In this document: piece by piece, positions 1 to 10,088 of the stretch
Numbering within the stretch: position 1 is the stretch's first letter
Layout: every line of letters starts with the position of its first letter
DNA from: Polynucleobacter brandtiae
GTDB taxonomy: Bacteria; Pseudomonadota; Gammaproteobacteria; Burkholderiales; Burkholderiaceae
Direction of reading: 5' to 3'
Length of the DNA stretch: 64,000 nucleotides
Assembly (NCBI RefSeq): GCF_002797575.1
Contig: NZ_PGTX01000003.1
Location: 186,001 to 250,000, forward strand
Position numbers and translations under genes: made by a program
The notes under the pieces: generated by a model
The model's input: the letters and a program-made list of their open reading frames with translations, nothing else
The model's database searches: none
What the model was told of the DNA's origin: nothing

Positions 1-85
1 GCATATAAAAACTCCTTAATTAATAGCATTTTTATTTAGTTGATCTTCAATATATGGTCATCGCGAGTACTGATAACATGTCTGT

Positions 86-1348
86 ATGAACTTTACGCCT
101 ACAGAACTGGGTGCGAGCATTATTTTTGCTATTGCCGTCCTTCATACTTTTTGCGCCTCGTATTTCGAGGACCTAGCGAAAAAATCTCGCCGACATGCCG
201 GTTTATGGCATCTACTCGGAGAGGTCGAAGTCGTCTTTGGTTTTTGGGCTGCTATTTTGATTATCTTTATGTGGCTCGCGAATGATTTAGCCACTGCCAA
301 AAGATATGCTAGTGAACGTAACTTCACTGAGCCATTATTTGTCTTTGCAATTATGGTGGTTGCGGGAACTAAGCCTATCTTGCATTTCGCTACACACATT
401 TTGCAGCAGATGGGTAAGGGCCTACAAAGTCTCTTTCGAATAAAGCAAGCACCTGCTCTTTATTTCTTGACCCTTAGCGTGACTCCGCTATTAGGCTCGC
501 TGATTACCGAGCCTGCAGCGATGACGCTTGCCGCCTTCTTATTACGCGACTTAGTTTATCGCCACAAATGCACTACCTATTTACTCTTTGGAACCCTAGG
601 TGTTTTATTTGTCAACATCTCCATCGGTGGAACACTCACTAACTTTGCAGCGCCGCCGGTATTAATGGTTGCCTCTACTTGGGGCTGGAGTTCAGCATTC
701 ATGTTTGCCAACTTTGGCTTTGAGGCTTGTATCGCTATCGTGATTAATGCGCTAGCAGTCACACTCCTCTTTCAAAAGCAATTAGTTGAGCCATCGCCAA
801 ATACTAAGCCAGTCCGCATCCCAGTCACTATTACAGCAATTCATCTTTTCTTTTTAGCTGGCATTGTTAGTTTTGCTCACGACCCCGTCATCTTTATGTG
901 GCTCTTACTATTTTTTATTGGCTTTACGGCCGCGTACCCAAAACATCAAAGCCCCTTAATTTTGCGCGAGGCATTGCTAGTTGGATTCTTTCTAGCCGGA
1001 CTTGTCGTATTGGGGGCATTACAAGGCTGGTGGCTACAACCGATATTAGAAAAAATGAGTCCCACGGCTGTATTTTATGGAAGCCTGGCATTAACTGCGA
1101 TTACCGATAATGCCGCACTGACCTATCTAGGCTCGCTGGTCACAGGCACTTCTCCAGAGTTCAAATTAGCTTTGGTTGGTGGGGCTGTCGCGGGCGGTGG
1201 TTTAACAGTGATTGCTAATGCGCCTAATCCTGCTGGTTTGGCTATTTTGCGCCACTATTTTCCGAATGCCGCCGTTTCTGCGGGGCTCCTATTTGTTGCC
1301 GCCGTTCCACCCACAATCGTAGCGATTATGGCATTCAGACTTTTATAA
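86..1348 (+). CDS. Putative Na+/H+ antiporter, multi-pass membrane protein
   Basis: A 420-residue, strongly hydrophobic protein with about ten or more membrane segments, resembling the family annotated as putative Na+/H+ antiporter (Pfam PF07399 from memory). Two similar short motifs lie one in each half, TEPAAMT at residues 141-147 and TDNAALT at 340-346. This is the internal-repeat layout of ion-transporter superfamily carriers such as NhaD and ArsB. The transported ion is inferred from the family name only. The 85 bases before it hold no gene and no clear promoter. It stands alone, 66 bp before miaB on the same strand. Confidence 0.75.
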   Translation: MNFTPTELGASIIFAIAVLHTFCASYFEDLAKKSRRHAGLWHLLGEVEVVFGFWAAILIIFMWLANDLATAKRYASERNFTEPLFVFAIMVVAGTKPILHFATHILQQMGKGLQSLFRIKQAPALYFLTLSVTPLLGSLITEPAAMTLAAFLLRDLVYRHKCTTYLLFGTLGVLFVNISIGGTLTNFAAPPVLMVASTWGWSSAFMFANFGFEACIAIVINALAVTLLFQKQLVEPSPNTKPVRIPVTITAIHLFFLAGIVSFAHDPVIFMWLLLFFIGFTAAYPKHQSPLILREALLVGFFLAGLVVLGALQGWWLQPILEKMSPTAVFYGSLALTAITDNAALTYLGSLVTGTSPEFKLALVGGAVAGGGLTVIANAPNPAGLAILRHYFPNAAVSAGLLFVAAVPPTIVAIMAFRLL

Positions 1349-1414
1349 GGGCTTATTCACCCAAATCCCGTAAAATCTGAGTTTGGCCCCCAGCTATAAA
1401 CCTGAGAACGGCAT

Positions 1415-2767
1415 ATGAAAAAGCTCTATATCAAAACCTTCGGCTGTCAAATGAACGAGTATGACTCGGGCAAGATGGCCGATCTCTTGCATGCTAACGA
1501 CGGCATGGAAATTACCCACACTCCGGAAGATGCCGATGTGGTCCTGCTCAATACCTGCTCTATACGTGAAAAAGCAGAAGACAAGGTTTTTTCAGACCTA
1601 GGTCGTTTGCGTGAACTTAAAAAAATCAAGCCCGATTTATTGATTGGCGTTGGTGGTTGCGTTGCAAGCCAAGAAGGCCAGCAAATTATTAGTAGAGCTC
1701 CTTATGTAGATGTGGTTTTTGGACCTCAGACATTGCATAGACTCTCAGATCTCCTTTCGCAACGTCGCATCACTGGCAGGCCTCAAGTGGATATCTCTTT
1801 TCCTGAAATTGAAAAGTTTGATCACTTGCCTGCCTCACGCCAAACCAAAGGATCTGCATACGTCTCGATCATGGAAGGCTGCTCTAAATACTGTAGTTAC
1901 TGCGTAGTGCCTTACACCCGTGGCGAAGAGGTATCGCGCCCATTTGATGACGTGCTTACCGAAGTGGCAGGCCTGGCCAATCAGGGCGTAAAAGAAATTG
2001 TTTTACTGGGTCAAAACGTCAATGCCTATTTAGGAAAGATGGGGGGCACAGAAGAAATTGCCGACTTCGCATTACTCATTGAGTACGTCGCAGAAATTCC
2101 TGGGGTAGAAAGAATTCGCTTTACAACAAGCCACCCAAAAGAATTTACTCAGCGTTTAATTGACGTTTATGCTAAAGTGCCTAAATTAGTAAGCCACCTT
2201 CACTTGCCGGTGCAGCATGCCTCGGACAGCATACTGTCAGCTATGAAGCGGGGATACACCTGTCTAGAATATAAAAGCATCATCCGCAAGATGCGAGCGG
2301 TACGTCCTGACCTAACGCTTTCTAGTGACTTTATTGTCGGCTTTCCGGGCGAGACCGATGCGGATTTTGCCAAACTACTGCAAATGGTCGAAGAACTTCA
2401 TTTCGATAACAGCTTTTGCTTTATCTTTAGCCCACGTCCAGGAACGCCTGCAGCCAATCTCAGCGATGACACTCCACATGAAATCAAGCTCAAACGCTTG
2501 CAGACCTTGCTAGCCCTAGTGGAATCTCAAGCAAATCAGATCAGCCAACAAATGCTTGGCCATACAGAGCGAGTGTTGATTGAAGGTTTAGCAAAAGATG
2601 GTGTCAATCTTCAGGGTCGTGCTGCCAATAATCGCGTTATTCACTTTACGGCACCAGAGTCAGAGAAGGAATCCCTGATTGGTCAAATGGTCGACATTCA
2701 TATTACTGAAGTGCTCAATTACACACTAAGAGGTGAATTAGTAGATGTCCTTGCCCCATCGCATTAA
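1415..2767 (+). CDS. miaB: tRNA-2-methylthio-N6-dimethylallyladenosine synthase MiaB
   Basis: Radical-SAM methylthiotransferase that adds a methylthio group to i6A37 of tRNAs reading UNN codons. The N-terminal UPF0004 domain carries the three cysteines of the auxiliary 4Fe-4S cluster (C11, C48, C82). The radical-SAM CxxxCxxC motif is C156, C160, C163, followed by a C-terminal TRAM domain. The 450-residue length is normal for the family. The start has the typical [14 protein letters not shown] opening. It heads a miaB-ybeY-corC-lnt operon; its 3' end overlaps ybeY if the upstream ybeY start is used. Confidence 0.97.
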   Translation: MKKLYIKTFGCQMNEYDSGKMADLLHANDGMEITHTPEDADVVLLNTCSIREKAEDKVFSDLGRLRELKKIKPDLLIGVGGCVASQEGQQIISRAPYVDVVFGPQTLHRLSDLLSQRRITGRPQVDISFPEIEKFDHLPASRQTKGSAYVSIMEGCSKYCSYCVVPYTRGEEVSRPFDDVLTEVAGLANQGVKEIVLLGQNVNAYLGKMGGTEEIADFALLIEYVAEIPGVERIRFTTSHPKEFTQRLIDVYAKVPKLVSHLHLPVQHASDSILSAMKRGYTCLEYKSIIRKMRAVRPDLTLSSDFIVGFPGETDADFAKLLQMVEELHFDNSFCFIFSPRPGTPAANLSDDTPHEIKLKRLQTLLALVESQANQISQQMLGHTERVLIEGLAKDGVNLQGRAANNRVIHFTAPESEKESLIGQMVDIHITEVLNYTLRGELVDVLAPSH

Positions 2768-3227
2768 GATGCCTAGCAAATTAGTTATTGACATTCAGGT
2801 AGCTAGCCCAGCACTTGAAAAAAAGCTAGGGGCAATTGCCTCATCTACATTAATTAAAAAATGGGTAAATACAGCAATTGAGCAAAGCGGTGTCATCACG
2901 CTTCGTTTTGTGAACTGTGCAGAGGGAAGGAAGTTAAATGCTGCTTATCGTCACAAAGATAAGGCGACTAACGTGCTCACCTTTCCTTACGAACTGACAA
3001 AAAAAACCGTCATTGCCGATATTATTTTTTGCCTACCCGTCATTCAAGAAGAGGCTTACGATCAAGGCAAGGCCGTAAAAGCCCACTTAGCGCATTTAGT
3101 CATTCATGGTTGCCTGCACGCCCAGGGACTGGATCATGAGATCCCTAAAGAGGCTCAAAAGATGGAAAGCCATGAAATCGACCTTCTACAGCAGTTAGGC
3201 TTTACAGACCCTTACGCGCCAGCTTAG
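2745..3227 (+). CDS. ybeY: Endoribonuclease YbeY (16S rRNA maturation and quality control)
   Basis: Zinc-dependent single-strand RNase involved in 16S rRNA 3'-end maturation and late 70S quality control. The signature histidine motif [12 protein letters not shown] near the C terminus supplies the metal ligands. Two starts are possible. The ATG at 2745 lies inside miaB and has a good Shine-Dalgarno (AAGAGGTG, 2728-2735, spacing 9). The ATG at 2769, just after the miaB stop, has none, so I prefer 2745 (23-bp overlap, translational coupling). The usual neighbour ybeZ/phoH is missing between miaB and this gene. Confidence 0.92.
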   Translation: MSLPHRIKMPSKLVIDIQVASPALEKKLGAIASSTLIKKWVNTAIEQSGVITLRFVNCAEGRKLNAAYRHKDKATNVLTFPYELTKKTVIADIIFCLPVIQEEAYDQGKAVKAHLAHLVIHGCLHAQGLDHEIPKEAQKMESHEIDLLQQLGFTDPYAPA

Positions 3228-3281
3228 GGTAATTGAGTCACTCTTTTATTGAAATCTTTTTTTCTAAGCTATTCTTTTACT

Positions 3282-4121
3282 ATGCCTGACCCCAATAAAT
3301 CCCTTTTAGAGCGCCTCTCTGAGTTTCTGACATCTCAGCCGAGCAGTCCAACAGTACGCCGTCAAGAGTTGATTGACACCCTCAGAGATGCACAAATCGA
3401 GGGATTGATTGATGCAGATGCCTTATCCATGATTGAAGGTGTCTTCCAGGTAGGGCAATTATCTGCTCGCGATATTTTGGTACCACGCGCCCAAATTGAT
3501 TGGATTGATATCAACTTATCCTTATCTGAGATTATCAAAAACGTCATTACTGCTGCGCATTCACGCTTCCCTGTTTTTGAAGGAAGTCGCAATAACGTCA
3601 TTGGCACCTTATTAGCCAAAGACCTACTTCGGCACTCCACTGAAAAAGATTTTCAGGTGAGGGACTGGTTACGCCCCGCAGTATTTATTCCGGAATCTAA
3701 AAGACTCAGTGTTTTATTGAGAGACTTTAAAGATAATCGAAACCATCTAGCAATCGTGGTTGATGAATACAGTGGTGTTGCCGGCATCATCACCATTGAA
3801 GATGTACTGGAGCAGATTGTTGGTGACATTGAAGATGAACATGACATCGATGAGGAGGCAGATAACCTCATCGCCCTAGATAATGGGGATATGCGCGTTA
3901 AGGGCATCACTGAGCTAGATCAATTCAATCAGGCCCTTGGCACTCAATTTGATGTTGAAGGCATTGAGACCATTGCCGGCCTCGTCATTCAGCATCTAGG
4001 ACGCGTACCAAAAATAGGAGAGCGTATCTCCATCGAAGGTATCGAATTTGAAATACAACGTGCAGACCCAAGACAGATTCATATCCTGCTTGCACGGCAG
4101 CTGCCAAAAAATACTAACTAA
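3282..4121 (+). CDS. corC: CorC/YbeX family CBS-domain protein
   Basis: A soluble protein of about 279 residues, with two CBS domains (one covering the DILVPRAQIDW segment, the second the VVDEYSGVAGIITIEDVLEQ segment) and a C-terminal CorC_HlyC transporter-associated domain ending near RQIHILLARQ. There is no DUF21 membrane domain, as expected for YbeX/CorC. The family is linked to Mg2+/Co2+ efflux and ribosome metabolism. The frame is open back to a TTG at 3249, but the ATG at 3282 (MPDPNKSLLERL) matches family starts. It sits between ybeY and lnt. Confidence 0.9.
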   Translation: MPDPNKSLLERLSEFLTSQPSSPTVRRQELIDTLRDAQIEGLIDADALSMIEGVFQVGQLSARDILVPRAQIDWIDINLSLSEIIKNVITAAHSRFPVFEGSRNNVIGTLLAKDLLRHSTEKDFQVRDWLRPAVFIPESKRLSVLLRDFKDNRNHLAIVVDEYSGVAGIITIEDVLEQIVGDIEDEHDIDEEADNLIALDNGDMRVKGITELDQFNQALGTQFDVEGIETIAGLVIQHLGRVPKIGERISIEGIEFEIQRADPRQIHILLARQLPKNTN

Positions 4122-4129
4122 GCACTACC

Positions 4130-5653
4130 GTGACTGATCGGCCTTTGCTAAGAATGCCCAACAGCATTGCCCTAGCGATGCTGTTGGTTACCGGAATGCT
4201 GCTTGCTGGCGCTGCAGAGCTCCCTTATGGAGGGTGGATTCAGATTCCACTGCTCAGTTTAGTGTGGTGGCAAATATCTACACAAGCAAACCCATCCATC
4301 AAAAAACTATTTTTACTAGGTCTCTCTTTTGGCTTAGGTTACTTTGTACTTGGTTTGTGGTGGATTTATATTAGCCTGCATGATGTAGGTGGCATGCACC
4401 CCGTCATTGCTAGTATTGCTGTCTTTTTATTGGCCACAGTAATGGCCTTGTTTTTCTCGACTGCCTGCTTAATTCTGCGTCTGAAAAAAAATCGGTATCT
4501 CAGCGGTCTCGTGCTTGCCTCAAGCTGGGTGATTGTGGAATATATCCGCGAATTTATTTTTACTGGCTTTCCCTGGATGGGTTTTGCCGAAGCTCAAGTC
4601 AATGGGCCTTTTGCTTGGGTGGCACCACTACTGGGCGGACTGGCCTGTACTTTTCTTGCTGTCTGGGTTTCTTGGGAAATTTTTCAACTTAAAAAGAATT
4701 TCTTTTTTAGTGCTACCTGCATTGTTGCTGCCATCACATTGTCACAGTTGGCCAGTCTTTGGAGCTTTACTAAGCCGACTGGAGAACCCCTCAGCGTGCG
4801 CTTGATTCAGGGTAATTTTAAGCAACGCTTAAAGTTCAACCCAGAGTCGATTGAACAGCAATTTATTTTTTATACCAAGGCAATTGAAAGTCAAGCGGCT
4901 GACCTCATCATCACACCTGAGACCGCTTACCCTTGGCCCCAAAGCAATCTACCTGAAGGACTCCTTCAATCCATACAAGATTTTTCCACTAACAGCGCTA
5001 GTAATGTATTGCTTGGGGTAATTGGTGAAACATCGAACACACAGGGTGTTCAGTATTCCAATCGCATACAGGGTCTATCTCCCAATAGGGCGCCTTATCA
5101 ATATGACAAGTCACATTTGGTGCCATTTGGCGAATTCGTTCCACCTGGCTTTCATTGGTTTGTGAACGCGTTTCATGTTCCGATGAGTGACTTTGCACGA
5201 GGGAAGCTAGATCAAGCCCCCTTTAGCATTGAACGTCTAGGCCAAGAAACACTAAACGCTGCCATCACGATTTGCTATGAGGATGTCTTTGGTGAAGAGT
5301 TAGCCTCCAGAATTCGTAAAAGTATCAAGCCAGTAAATCTCCTCATTAATGTCACCAACTTAGCCTGGTTTGGAAATTCTCAGGCACCGAAGCAACAATT
5401 AAGACTCTCCCAATTGCGATCACTCGAAACCGGGCTTCCCGGCCTGCGCGCTACCAATACCGGCCTGACTGCTGTCGTAGGGCCTGATGGCGCTGTACTG
5501 GCAGAACTCAAACAATGGACTCAGGATACTTTGAGTACGAAGGTACAAGCGTATGCAGGCACAACTCCTTATGTACTCTGGGGTAGTGCCCCTATTTTGA
5601 CCCTTTCTACCCTCCTACTGATCTTAGGGTGGATTCGTCAAAGACGTATTTAG
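4130..5653 (+). CDS. lnt: Apolipoprotein N-acyltransferase Lnt
   Basis: Inner-membrane enzyme that N-acylates the diacylglyceryl-cysteine of lipoproteins, the last step before Lol sorting. Six or more membrane segments occupy the N-terminal 200 residues, followed by a periplasmic nitrilase-like domain. The Glu-Lys-Cys triad is visible: E264 (TPETAYPW), K327 (YDKSHLVPFGEF) and C382 (TICYED). A final membrane helix closes the protein. The 507-residue length is normal. The listed start is GTG at 4130, 8 bp after the corC stop; an ATG at 4154 is a plausible alternative. Confidence 0.96.
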   Translation: MTDRPLLRMPNSIALAMLLVTGMLLAGAAELPYGGWIQIPLLSLVWWQISTQANPSIKKLFLLGLSFGLGYFVLGLWWIYISLHDVGGMHPVIASIAVFLLATVMALFFSTACLILRLKKNRYLSGLVLASSWVIVEYIREFIFTGFPWMGFAEAQVNGPFAWVAPLLGGLACTFLAVWVSWEIFQLKKNFFFSATCIVAAITLSQLASLWSFTKPTGEPLSVRLIQGNFKQRLKFNPESIEQQFIFYTKAIESQAADLIITPETAYPWPQSNLPEGLLQSIQDFSTNSASNVLLGVIGETSNTQGVQYSNRIQGLSPNRAPYQYDKSHLVPFGEFVPPGFHWFVNAFHVPMSDFARGKLDQAPFSIERLGQETLNAAITICYEDVFGEELASRIRKSIKPVNLLINVTNLAWFGNSQAPKQQLRLSQLRSLETGLPGLRATNTGLTAVVGPDGAVLAELKQWTQDTLSTKVQAYAGTTPYVLWGSAPILTLSTLLLILGWIRQRRI

Positions 5654-5713
5654 AAGTGATTTCCGAATTTTCCAGCTTAGCCATGTAAAATCAACACCTT
5701 AGCCAGGTTAATC

Positions 5714-6607
5714 ATGCTTACTTTTCAGCAAATCATTCTTAAACTCCAAGATTATTGGGATCAACAAGGTTGTGCTTTATTGCAACCCATTGATCTCGAA
5801 GTCGGTGCGGGTACATCTCATACAGCCACTTTCTTGAGGGCCATTGGTCCTGAGCCATGGAAAGCTGCCTATGTTCAACCATCACGCAGACCAAAAGATG
5901 GTCGCTATGGAGAAAACCCGAACCGCTTGCAGCACTATTACCAATTTCAGGTTGTACTCAAACCTGCGCCAGAAAATATTCTCGAACTCTATTTGGGCTC
6001 ACTGGCTGCACTAGGTTTAAACCTCCAACAGAACGACGTACGTTTTGTTGAGGACGACTGGGAAAACCCAACACTTGGCGCTTGGGGGCTTGGCTGGGAA
6101 GTGTGGCTGAACGGCATGGAAGTGACTCAGTTCACTTATTTCCAGCAAGTGGGTGGCCTGGACTGCAAACCGGTTTTAGGTGAAATTACTTACGGTATTG
6201 AGCGCCTGGCAATGTATATCCAGAATTGCTCTAATGTCTACGACCTGGTTTGGGCAGATGGTGTTTCCTATGGTGATGTGTATCACCAGAACGAAGTGGA
6301 GCAATCGTGCTACAACTTTGAGCACTCAAATACAGAGTTACTCTTTGCTAATTTTACCAACTATGAGAATGAAGCAAAGCGTCTCATGGAAGTTCCACTA
6401 GCGCTTCCCGCTTATGAAATGGTTCTTAAAGCGGGTCATACTTTTAATCTATTAGATGCCCGCGGTGCAATCTCTGTCACTGAGCGCGCCGCCTACATTG
6501 GTCGCATTCGCAACCTTTCTCGCGCAGTAGCTCAAGCCTATTTTGAGTCACGCGAAAAATTAGGGTTCCCAATGTGTCAACGCCCTTCTTTGCTCACAGC
6601 CGATTGA
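5714..6607 (+). CDS. glyQ: Glycine--tRNA ligase alpha subunit
   Basis: Alpha subunit of the tetrameric (alpha2beta2) bacterial glycyl-tRNA synthetase, which carries the class II catalytic core that forms glycyl-adenylate. The 297-residue length and highly conserved blocks ([20 protein letters not shown] near the start, [32 protein letters not shown]) identify it clearly. It is followed 16 bp later by glyS. A TAAAAT -10-like hexamer at 5686-5691 precedes it, but the -35 is weak. Confidence 0.98.
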   Translation: MLTFQQIILKLQDYWDQQGCALLQPIDLEVGAGTSHTATFLRAIGPEPWKAAYVQPSRRPKDGRYGENPNRLQHYYQFQVVLKPAPENILELYLGSLAALGLNLQQNDVRFVEDDWENPTLGAWGLGWEVWLNGMEVTQFTYFQQVGGLDCKPVLGEITYGIERLAMYIQNCSNVYDLVWADGVSYGDVYHQNEVEQSCYNFEHSNTELLFANFTNYENEAKRLMEVPLALPAYEMVLKAGHTFNLLDARGAISVTERAAYIGRIRNLSRAVAQAYFESREKLGFPMCQRPSLLTAD

Positions 6608-6623
6608 GATTCCTAAGTCTACT

Positions 6624-8762
6624 ATGAGTACATCAAACCCATCCCCTCAAACTGCCAGTCTACTGATTGAAATTTTTACTGAGGAACTCCCCCCAAAATC
6701 TTTACGCCGTCTTGGGGATGCCTTTAGTGTTGGCATTTACGATGCCCTTAAATCCGCCGGGCTTCTTGGGGAAGACTCTATTGTCAGTAGCTATGCTACA
6801 CCTCGTCGACTAGCAGTACACATTACCGAGGTTTTGAGTCAGGCACCTGACCACCTTGTACGTGAAAAATTATTGCCTGCCAGTATTGCATTTGATGCTA
6901 ATGGAAAACCCACTGCACCCTTACTGAAGAAGTTGAGTGCACTGGGATATCCCGATATCGATTTATCCACTCTAGAAAAATCAGGCGAAGGTAAAAATGA
7001 AGCCCTCTTTCTGAATGTGATTGCCCAGGGCGCCACTTTAGAGAAAACCGCACAACAAGCATTAGTGCATACGCTGGGTAAGCTACCCATCGCTAAAATG
7101 ATGCACTATCAAGTGCTACAGAAAAATGGCCAATTAGCAGATGTCGAATTTGCTCGTCCAGCACACCGCATTATTGCGCTCCATGGTGATCAGGTATTGA
7201 GGCTCAGCGCCTTAGGTATTGATGCTGATAATCAGACTGAAGGTCATCGCTTTTTGGCTTCTGACATCATCACCATTGCCTGTGCTGATAGCTATGTTGC
7301 CGCACTCACGACTCAAGCCAAAGTCTTACCTCATTTTAATCAGCGACGCGAATATATTGAATCTGCCTTACTAAAAGCAGCCGGTAGCGACTCAGTACTG
7401 ATGCCCGATAGTTTATTGGATGAAGTCACTGCCTTAGTGGAATGGCCCGCCATCTACGAATGTCATTTTGATTCTGAATTTTTGGAAGTACCTCAGGAAT
7501 GCTTAATTTTGACGATGCAAACCAATCAAAAATACTTTGCCCTGACAGATTCAGAAGGTAAATTAAGAAATCGTTTCTTAATTGTCTCGAATATTCAAAC
7601 TGATACACCAGAGGCGATTATTGCCGGTAATGAACGTGTAATACGCCCACGTTTATCTGATGCCCGTTTCTTTTTTCAGCAAGATCAAAAAAGGCCGTTA
7701 GCCTCACGAGTAGCTGATCTTAAAAAAGTGGTTTATCACAATCAACTAGGCAATCAGTTTGAGCGAACACAACGTGTTCAAGCAATTACCGTTGGCATCG
7801 CTCAGGCATTGTCCGCAGATGAATCGCTTGCGAGTCGTGCCGCTGAAATTGCAAAAACAGACTTACTAACCGATATGGTTGGCGAGTTTCCAGAACTACA
7901 GGGCATCATGGGACGTTACTACGCTACCTATGATGGCGAACATGAGGATGTAGCCTCTGCTTGCAGTGAGCACTATAGACCACGCTTTGCCGGGGATGCT
8001 TTACCTGAAACGCAGACCGGCACGATTCTAGCGATTGCCGATAAGCTTGAGACTTTGATTGGTATTTGGGGTGTGGGACTTGCCCCAACAGGCGATAAAG
8101 ACCCCTATGCACTTCGTCGCCATGCCTTAGGAATCTGTCGTCTTTTGTTAGAAAAGAATCTTGCCTTAAGTCTGCCTGCTTTGATTGCCCTAGCTCGTCG
8201 GCAGTTCACACAATCGGATGTTCAAGAAAAAGCAAATGGTGACGATATCTATGCCTTCATCATCGATCGTCTGCGCGCTTATTTGCGAGATCAATCTGTT
8301 GCTGGCAAGCCATTTACCGCTGGTGAGATTGATGCTGTTTTAAGCCAATCTCCTGCCCAACTCAACGATCTAATGGATCGTTTAACTGCTTTGCGTGAAT
8401 TTAACGCCCTTCCAGAAGCTAGTCAGCTAGCTGCAGCTAATAAGCGAATCAGCAATATCTTAAAGAAGACTACTACTGTCATCCCGGAAAACTGTTCAAA
8501 CGCACTACTGCAAGCACCTGCAGAAGTTGCACTCTTTAAAGCGCTAGAAAGTATTGCCCCTCAGCTGAAAACAGCTTATGCGCAACGGCAATTTGTAGTA
8601 TTTCTCCAAGCGCTGGTTGCACTGAGCAATCCAATTGATCAGTTCTTTGCTGATGTCATGGTTATGGATCCCAATCCAGAGTTACGCGATAACCGCCTGG
8701 CTCTCTTGCAACAACTTCACCAGAAAATGAATCTTATTGCCGACCTCGGCAAATTAGCATGA
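6624..8762 (+). CDS. glyS: Glycine--tRNA ligase beta subunit
   Basis: Beta subunit of tetrameric glycyl-tRNA synthetase, needed for tRNA-Gly recognition. At 712 residues it is in the usual size range. It begins with the typical LLIEIFTEELPPKSL segment, has an HD-type domain in the middle (PYALRRHALGICRLLLEK follows it) and ends with a DALR-like anticodon-binding region. The stop overlaps the ATG of gmhB by 4 bp, so the two are probably translationally coupled. Confidence 0.98.
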   Translation: MSTSNPSPQTASLLIEIFTEELPPKSLRRLGDAFSVGIYDALKSAGLLGEDSIVSSYATPRRLAVHITEVLSQAPDHLVREKLLPASIAFDANGKPTAPLLKKLSALGYPDIDLSTLEKSGEGKNEALFLNVIAQGATLEKTAQQALVHTLGKLPIAKMMHYQVLQKNGQLADVEFARPAHRIIALHGDQVLRLSALGIDADNQTEGHRFLASDIITIACADSYVAALTTQAKVLPHFNQRREYIESALLKAAGSDSVLMPDSLLDEVTALVEWPAIYECHFDSEFLEVPQECLILTMQTNQKYFALTDSEGKLRNRFLIVSNIQTDTPEAIIAGNERVIRPRLSDARFFFQQDQKRPLASRVADLKKVVYHNQLGNQFERTQRVQAITVGIAQALSADESLASRAAEIAKTDLLTDMVGEFPELQGIMGRYYATYDGEHEDVASACSEHYRPRFAGDALPETQTGTILAIADKLETLIGIWGVGLAPTGDKDPYALRRHALGICRLLLEKNLALSLPALIALARRQFTQSDVQEKANGDDIYAFIIDRLRAYLRDQSVAGKPFTAGEIDAVLSQSPAQLNDLMDRLTALREFNALPEASQLAAANKRISNILKKTTTVIPENCSNALLQAPAEVALFKALESIAPQLKTAYAQRQFVVFLQALVALSNPIDQFFADVMVMDPNPELRDNRLALLQQLHQKMNLIADLGKLA

Positions 8763-9331
8763 GCACTAGCTCCACTAAATTAATCATTTTGGATCGCGAT
8801 GGTGTGATCAACGAAGATCGAGATGACTATGTTAAATCAAGCGAGGAATGGGTTCCTCTCCCGGGTAGTTTAGAAGCAATTGCTCTGCTAAACCAAGCAG
8901 GCTACCAAATTTCGGTAGCCACCAATCAATCAGGTTTGGCTCGAGGATTTTTCAACATCAATGATTTGCATGCGATGCATAGCAAGATGGAAAGATTACT
9001 CAAACCATTAGGCGGTCATATTGATAGTATTTTCTTCTGCCCCCATCTGGATGCGCATGCATGCGATTGCCGCAAGCCCTTGCCAGGCATGATGAAAGAA
9101 ATTGCCTTACGCTACAAACAATCCAATGGTAGTAACCCGCTACTGGGTATCCCTATAGTAGGTGACTCCTTACGAGATCTTCAAGCAGGCGTTGCCCTTG
9201 GTGCCAGCCCCCATTTAGTGTTGACCGGAAAAGGCCGCAAGACGTTAGAAGCAGGCGGTCTGCCTGAAGGCACTCACATTCATGCGGATTTATTGGCTTT
9301 TGCAAACGCACTGATACAGGATAAGGTTTAA
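8759..9331 (+). CDS. gmhB: D-glycero-beta-D-manno-heptose-1,7-bisphosphate 7-phosphatase
   Basis: HAD-superfamily phosphatase of the ADP-heptose pathway for LPS inner core. It removes the C7 phosphate from heptose 1,7-bisphosphate. The nucleophile motif LDRDGVIN gives D12 and D14. The structural zinc motif of GmhB is present as CPHLDAHACDC, and the distal GDSLRDLQAG motif is intact. At 190 residues it matches the family. It overlaps glyS by 4 bp and is followed 5 bp later by the acyltransferase, a common order in Burkholderiales. Confidence 0.94.
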   Translation: MSTSSTKLIILDRDGVINEDRDDYVKSSEEWVPLPGSLEAIALLNQAGYQISVATNQSGLARGFFNINDLHAMHSKMERLLKPLGGHIDSIFFCPHLDAHACDCRKPLPGMMKEIALRYKQSNGSNPLLGIPIVGDSLRDLQAGVALGASPHLVLTGKGRKTLEAGGLPEGTHIHADLLAFANALIQDKV

Positions 9332-9336
9332 GAAAA

Positions 9337-10071
9337 ATGGTCTTTTTACGCTCCACTCTGTTTGCCTTGTTTTTATTGATTTTTACGCCGATATGGTCTG
9401 TACTTTGCATCATCGTATTTCCATTTTTAAATCCTGAGAACCGCTATCGCTTTATTGGCCTTTGGAATAAAGTTGTCATCTGGATACTGAAACCACTTTG
9501 CGGTATCTCCTATGAAATCCGCGGGATGGAGAATATGACTGCGGTCCTCGATCAGCCTGTAGTTGTCCTCAGCAAGCACCAATCGGCTTATGAAACTATT
9601 GCTTATATTGCTTTGCTCCCTAAGCAAGTCTGCTTTGTCTTTAAGCGAGAATTACTCTGGATTCCATTTTTTGGCTGGGCCTTGGCATTACTCAAAATGA
9701 TTCATATTAACCGGGCTAGCAAAGAAACAGCAGCGCTGTCTGTTGTGGGGCAAGGGCGTAAGCGCCTCAGCGAGGGCAAGTGGATATTGTTATTTCCAGA
9801 GGGTACGAGAACGCCTACAGGCTCACATCAACCCTATAGCAAAGGTGGCGCAAGACTTGCCAGTGCCACCGAGGCTTTGGTTATTCCTATTGCGCACAAT
9901 GCAGGTCGTTGCTGGCCCAAGAATAGCTTTATGAAACAAGCTGGCACCGTCATTTTTTCGATTGGCCCTGCCATTCCCTCTGCCGGCAAGACAGGCGGCC
10001 AATTACATCAAGAAGTAGAGCGGTGGATTGAAGCAGAAATGCGAGTGATTGATCCTACTGCATACCCATAA
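9337..10071 (+). CDS. plsC: 1-acyl-sn-glycerol-3-phosphate acyltransferase
   Basis: Membrane-bound acyltransferase that makes phosphatidic acid from lysophosphatidic acid. An N-terminal membrane segment (about residues 5-30) precedes the PlsC domain. Motif I reads KHQSAYE, an H-X4-E form instead of the textbook H-X4-D. Motif III FPEGTRTPTG and the later motif around VIPIAHNAGRCW are standard. At 244 residues it is a normal PlsC. It may be one of several paralogs, so the substrate preference is inferred from the family. It converges on rsmA with 17 bp between the stops. Confidence 0.88.
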   Translation: MVFLRSTLFALFLLIFTPIWSVLCIIVFPFLNPENRYRFIGLWNKVVIWILKPLCGISYEIRGMENMTAVLDQPVVVLSKHQSAYETIAYIALLPKQVCFVFKRELLWIPFFGWALALLKMIHINRASKETAALSVVGQGRKRLSEGKWILLFPEGTRTPTGSHQPYSKGGARLASATEALVIPIAHNAGRCWPKNSFMKQAGTVIFSIGPAIPSAGKTGGQLHQEVERWIEAEMRVIDPTAYP

Positions 10072-10088
10072 TTTACATCCCTAGAGAA

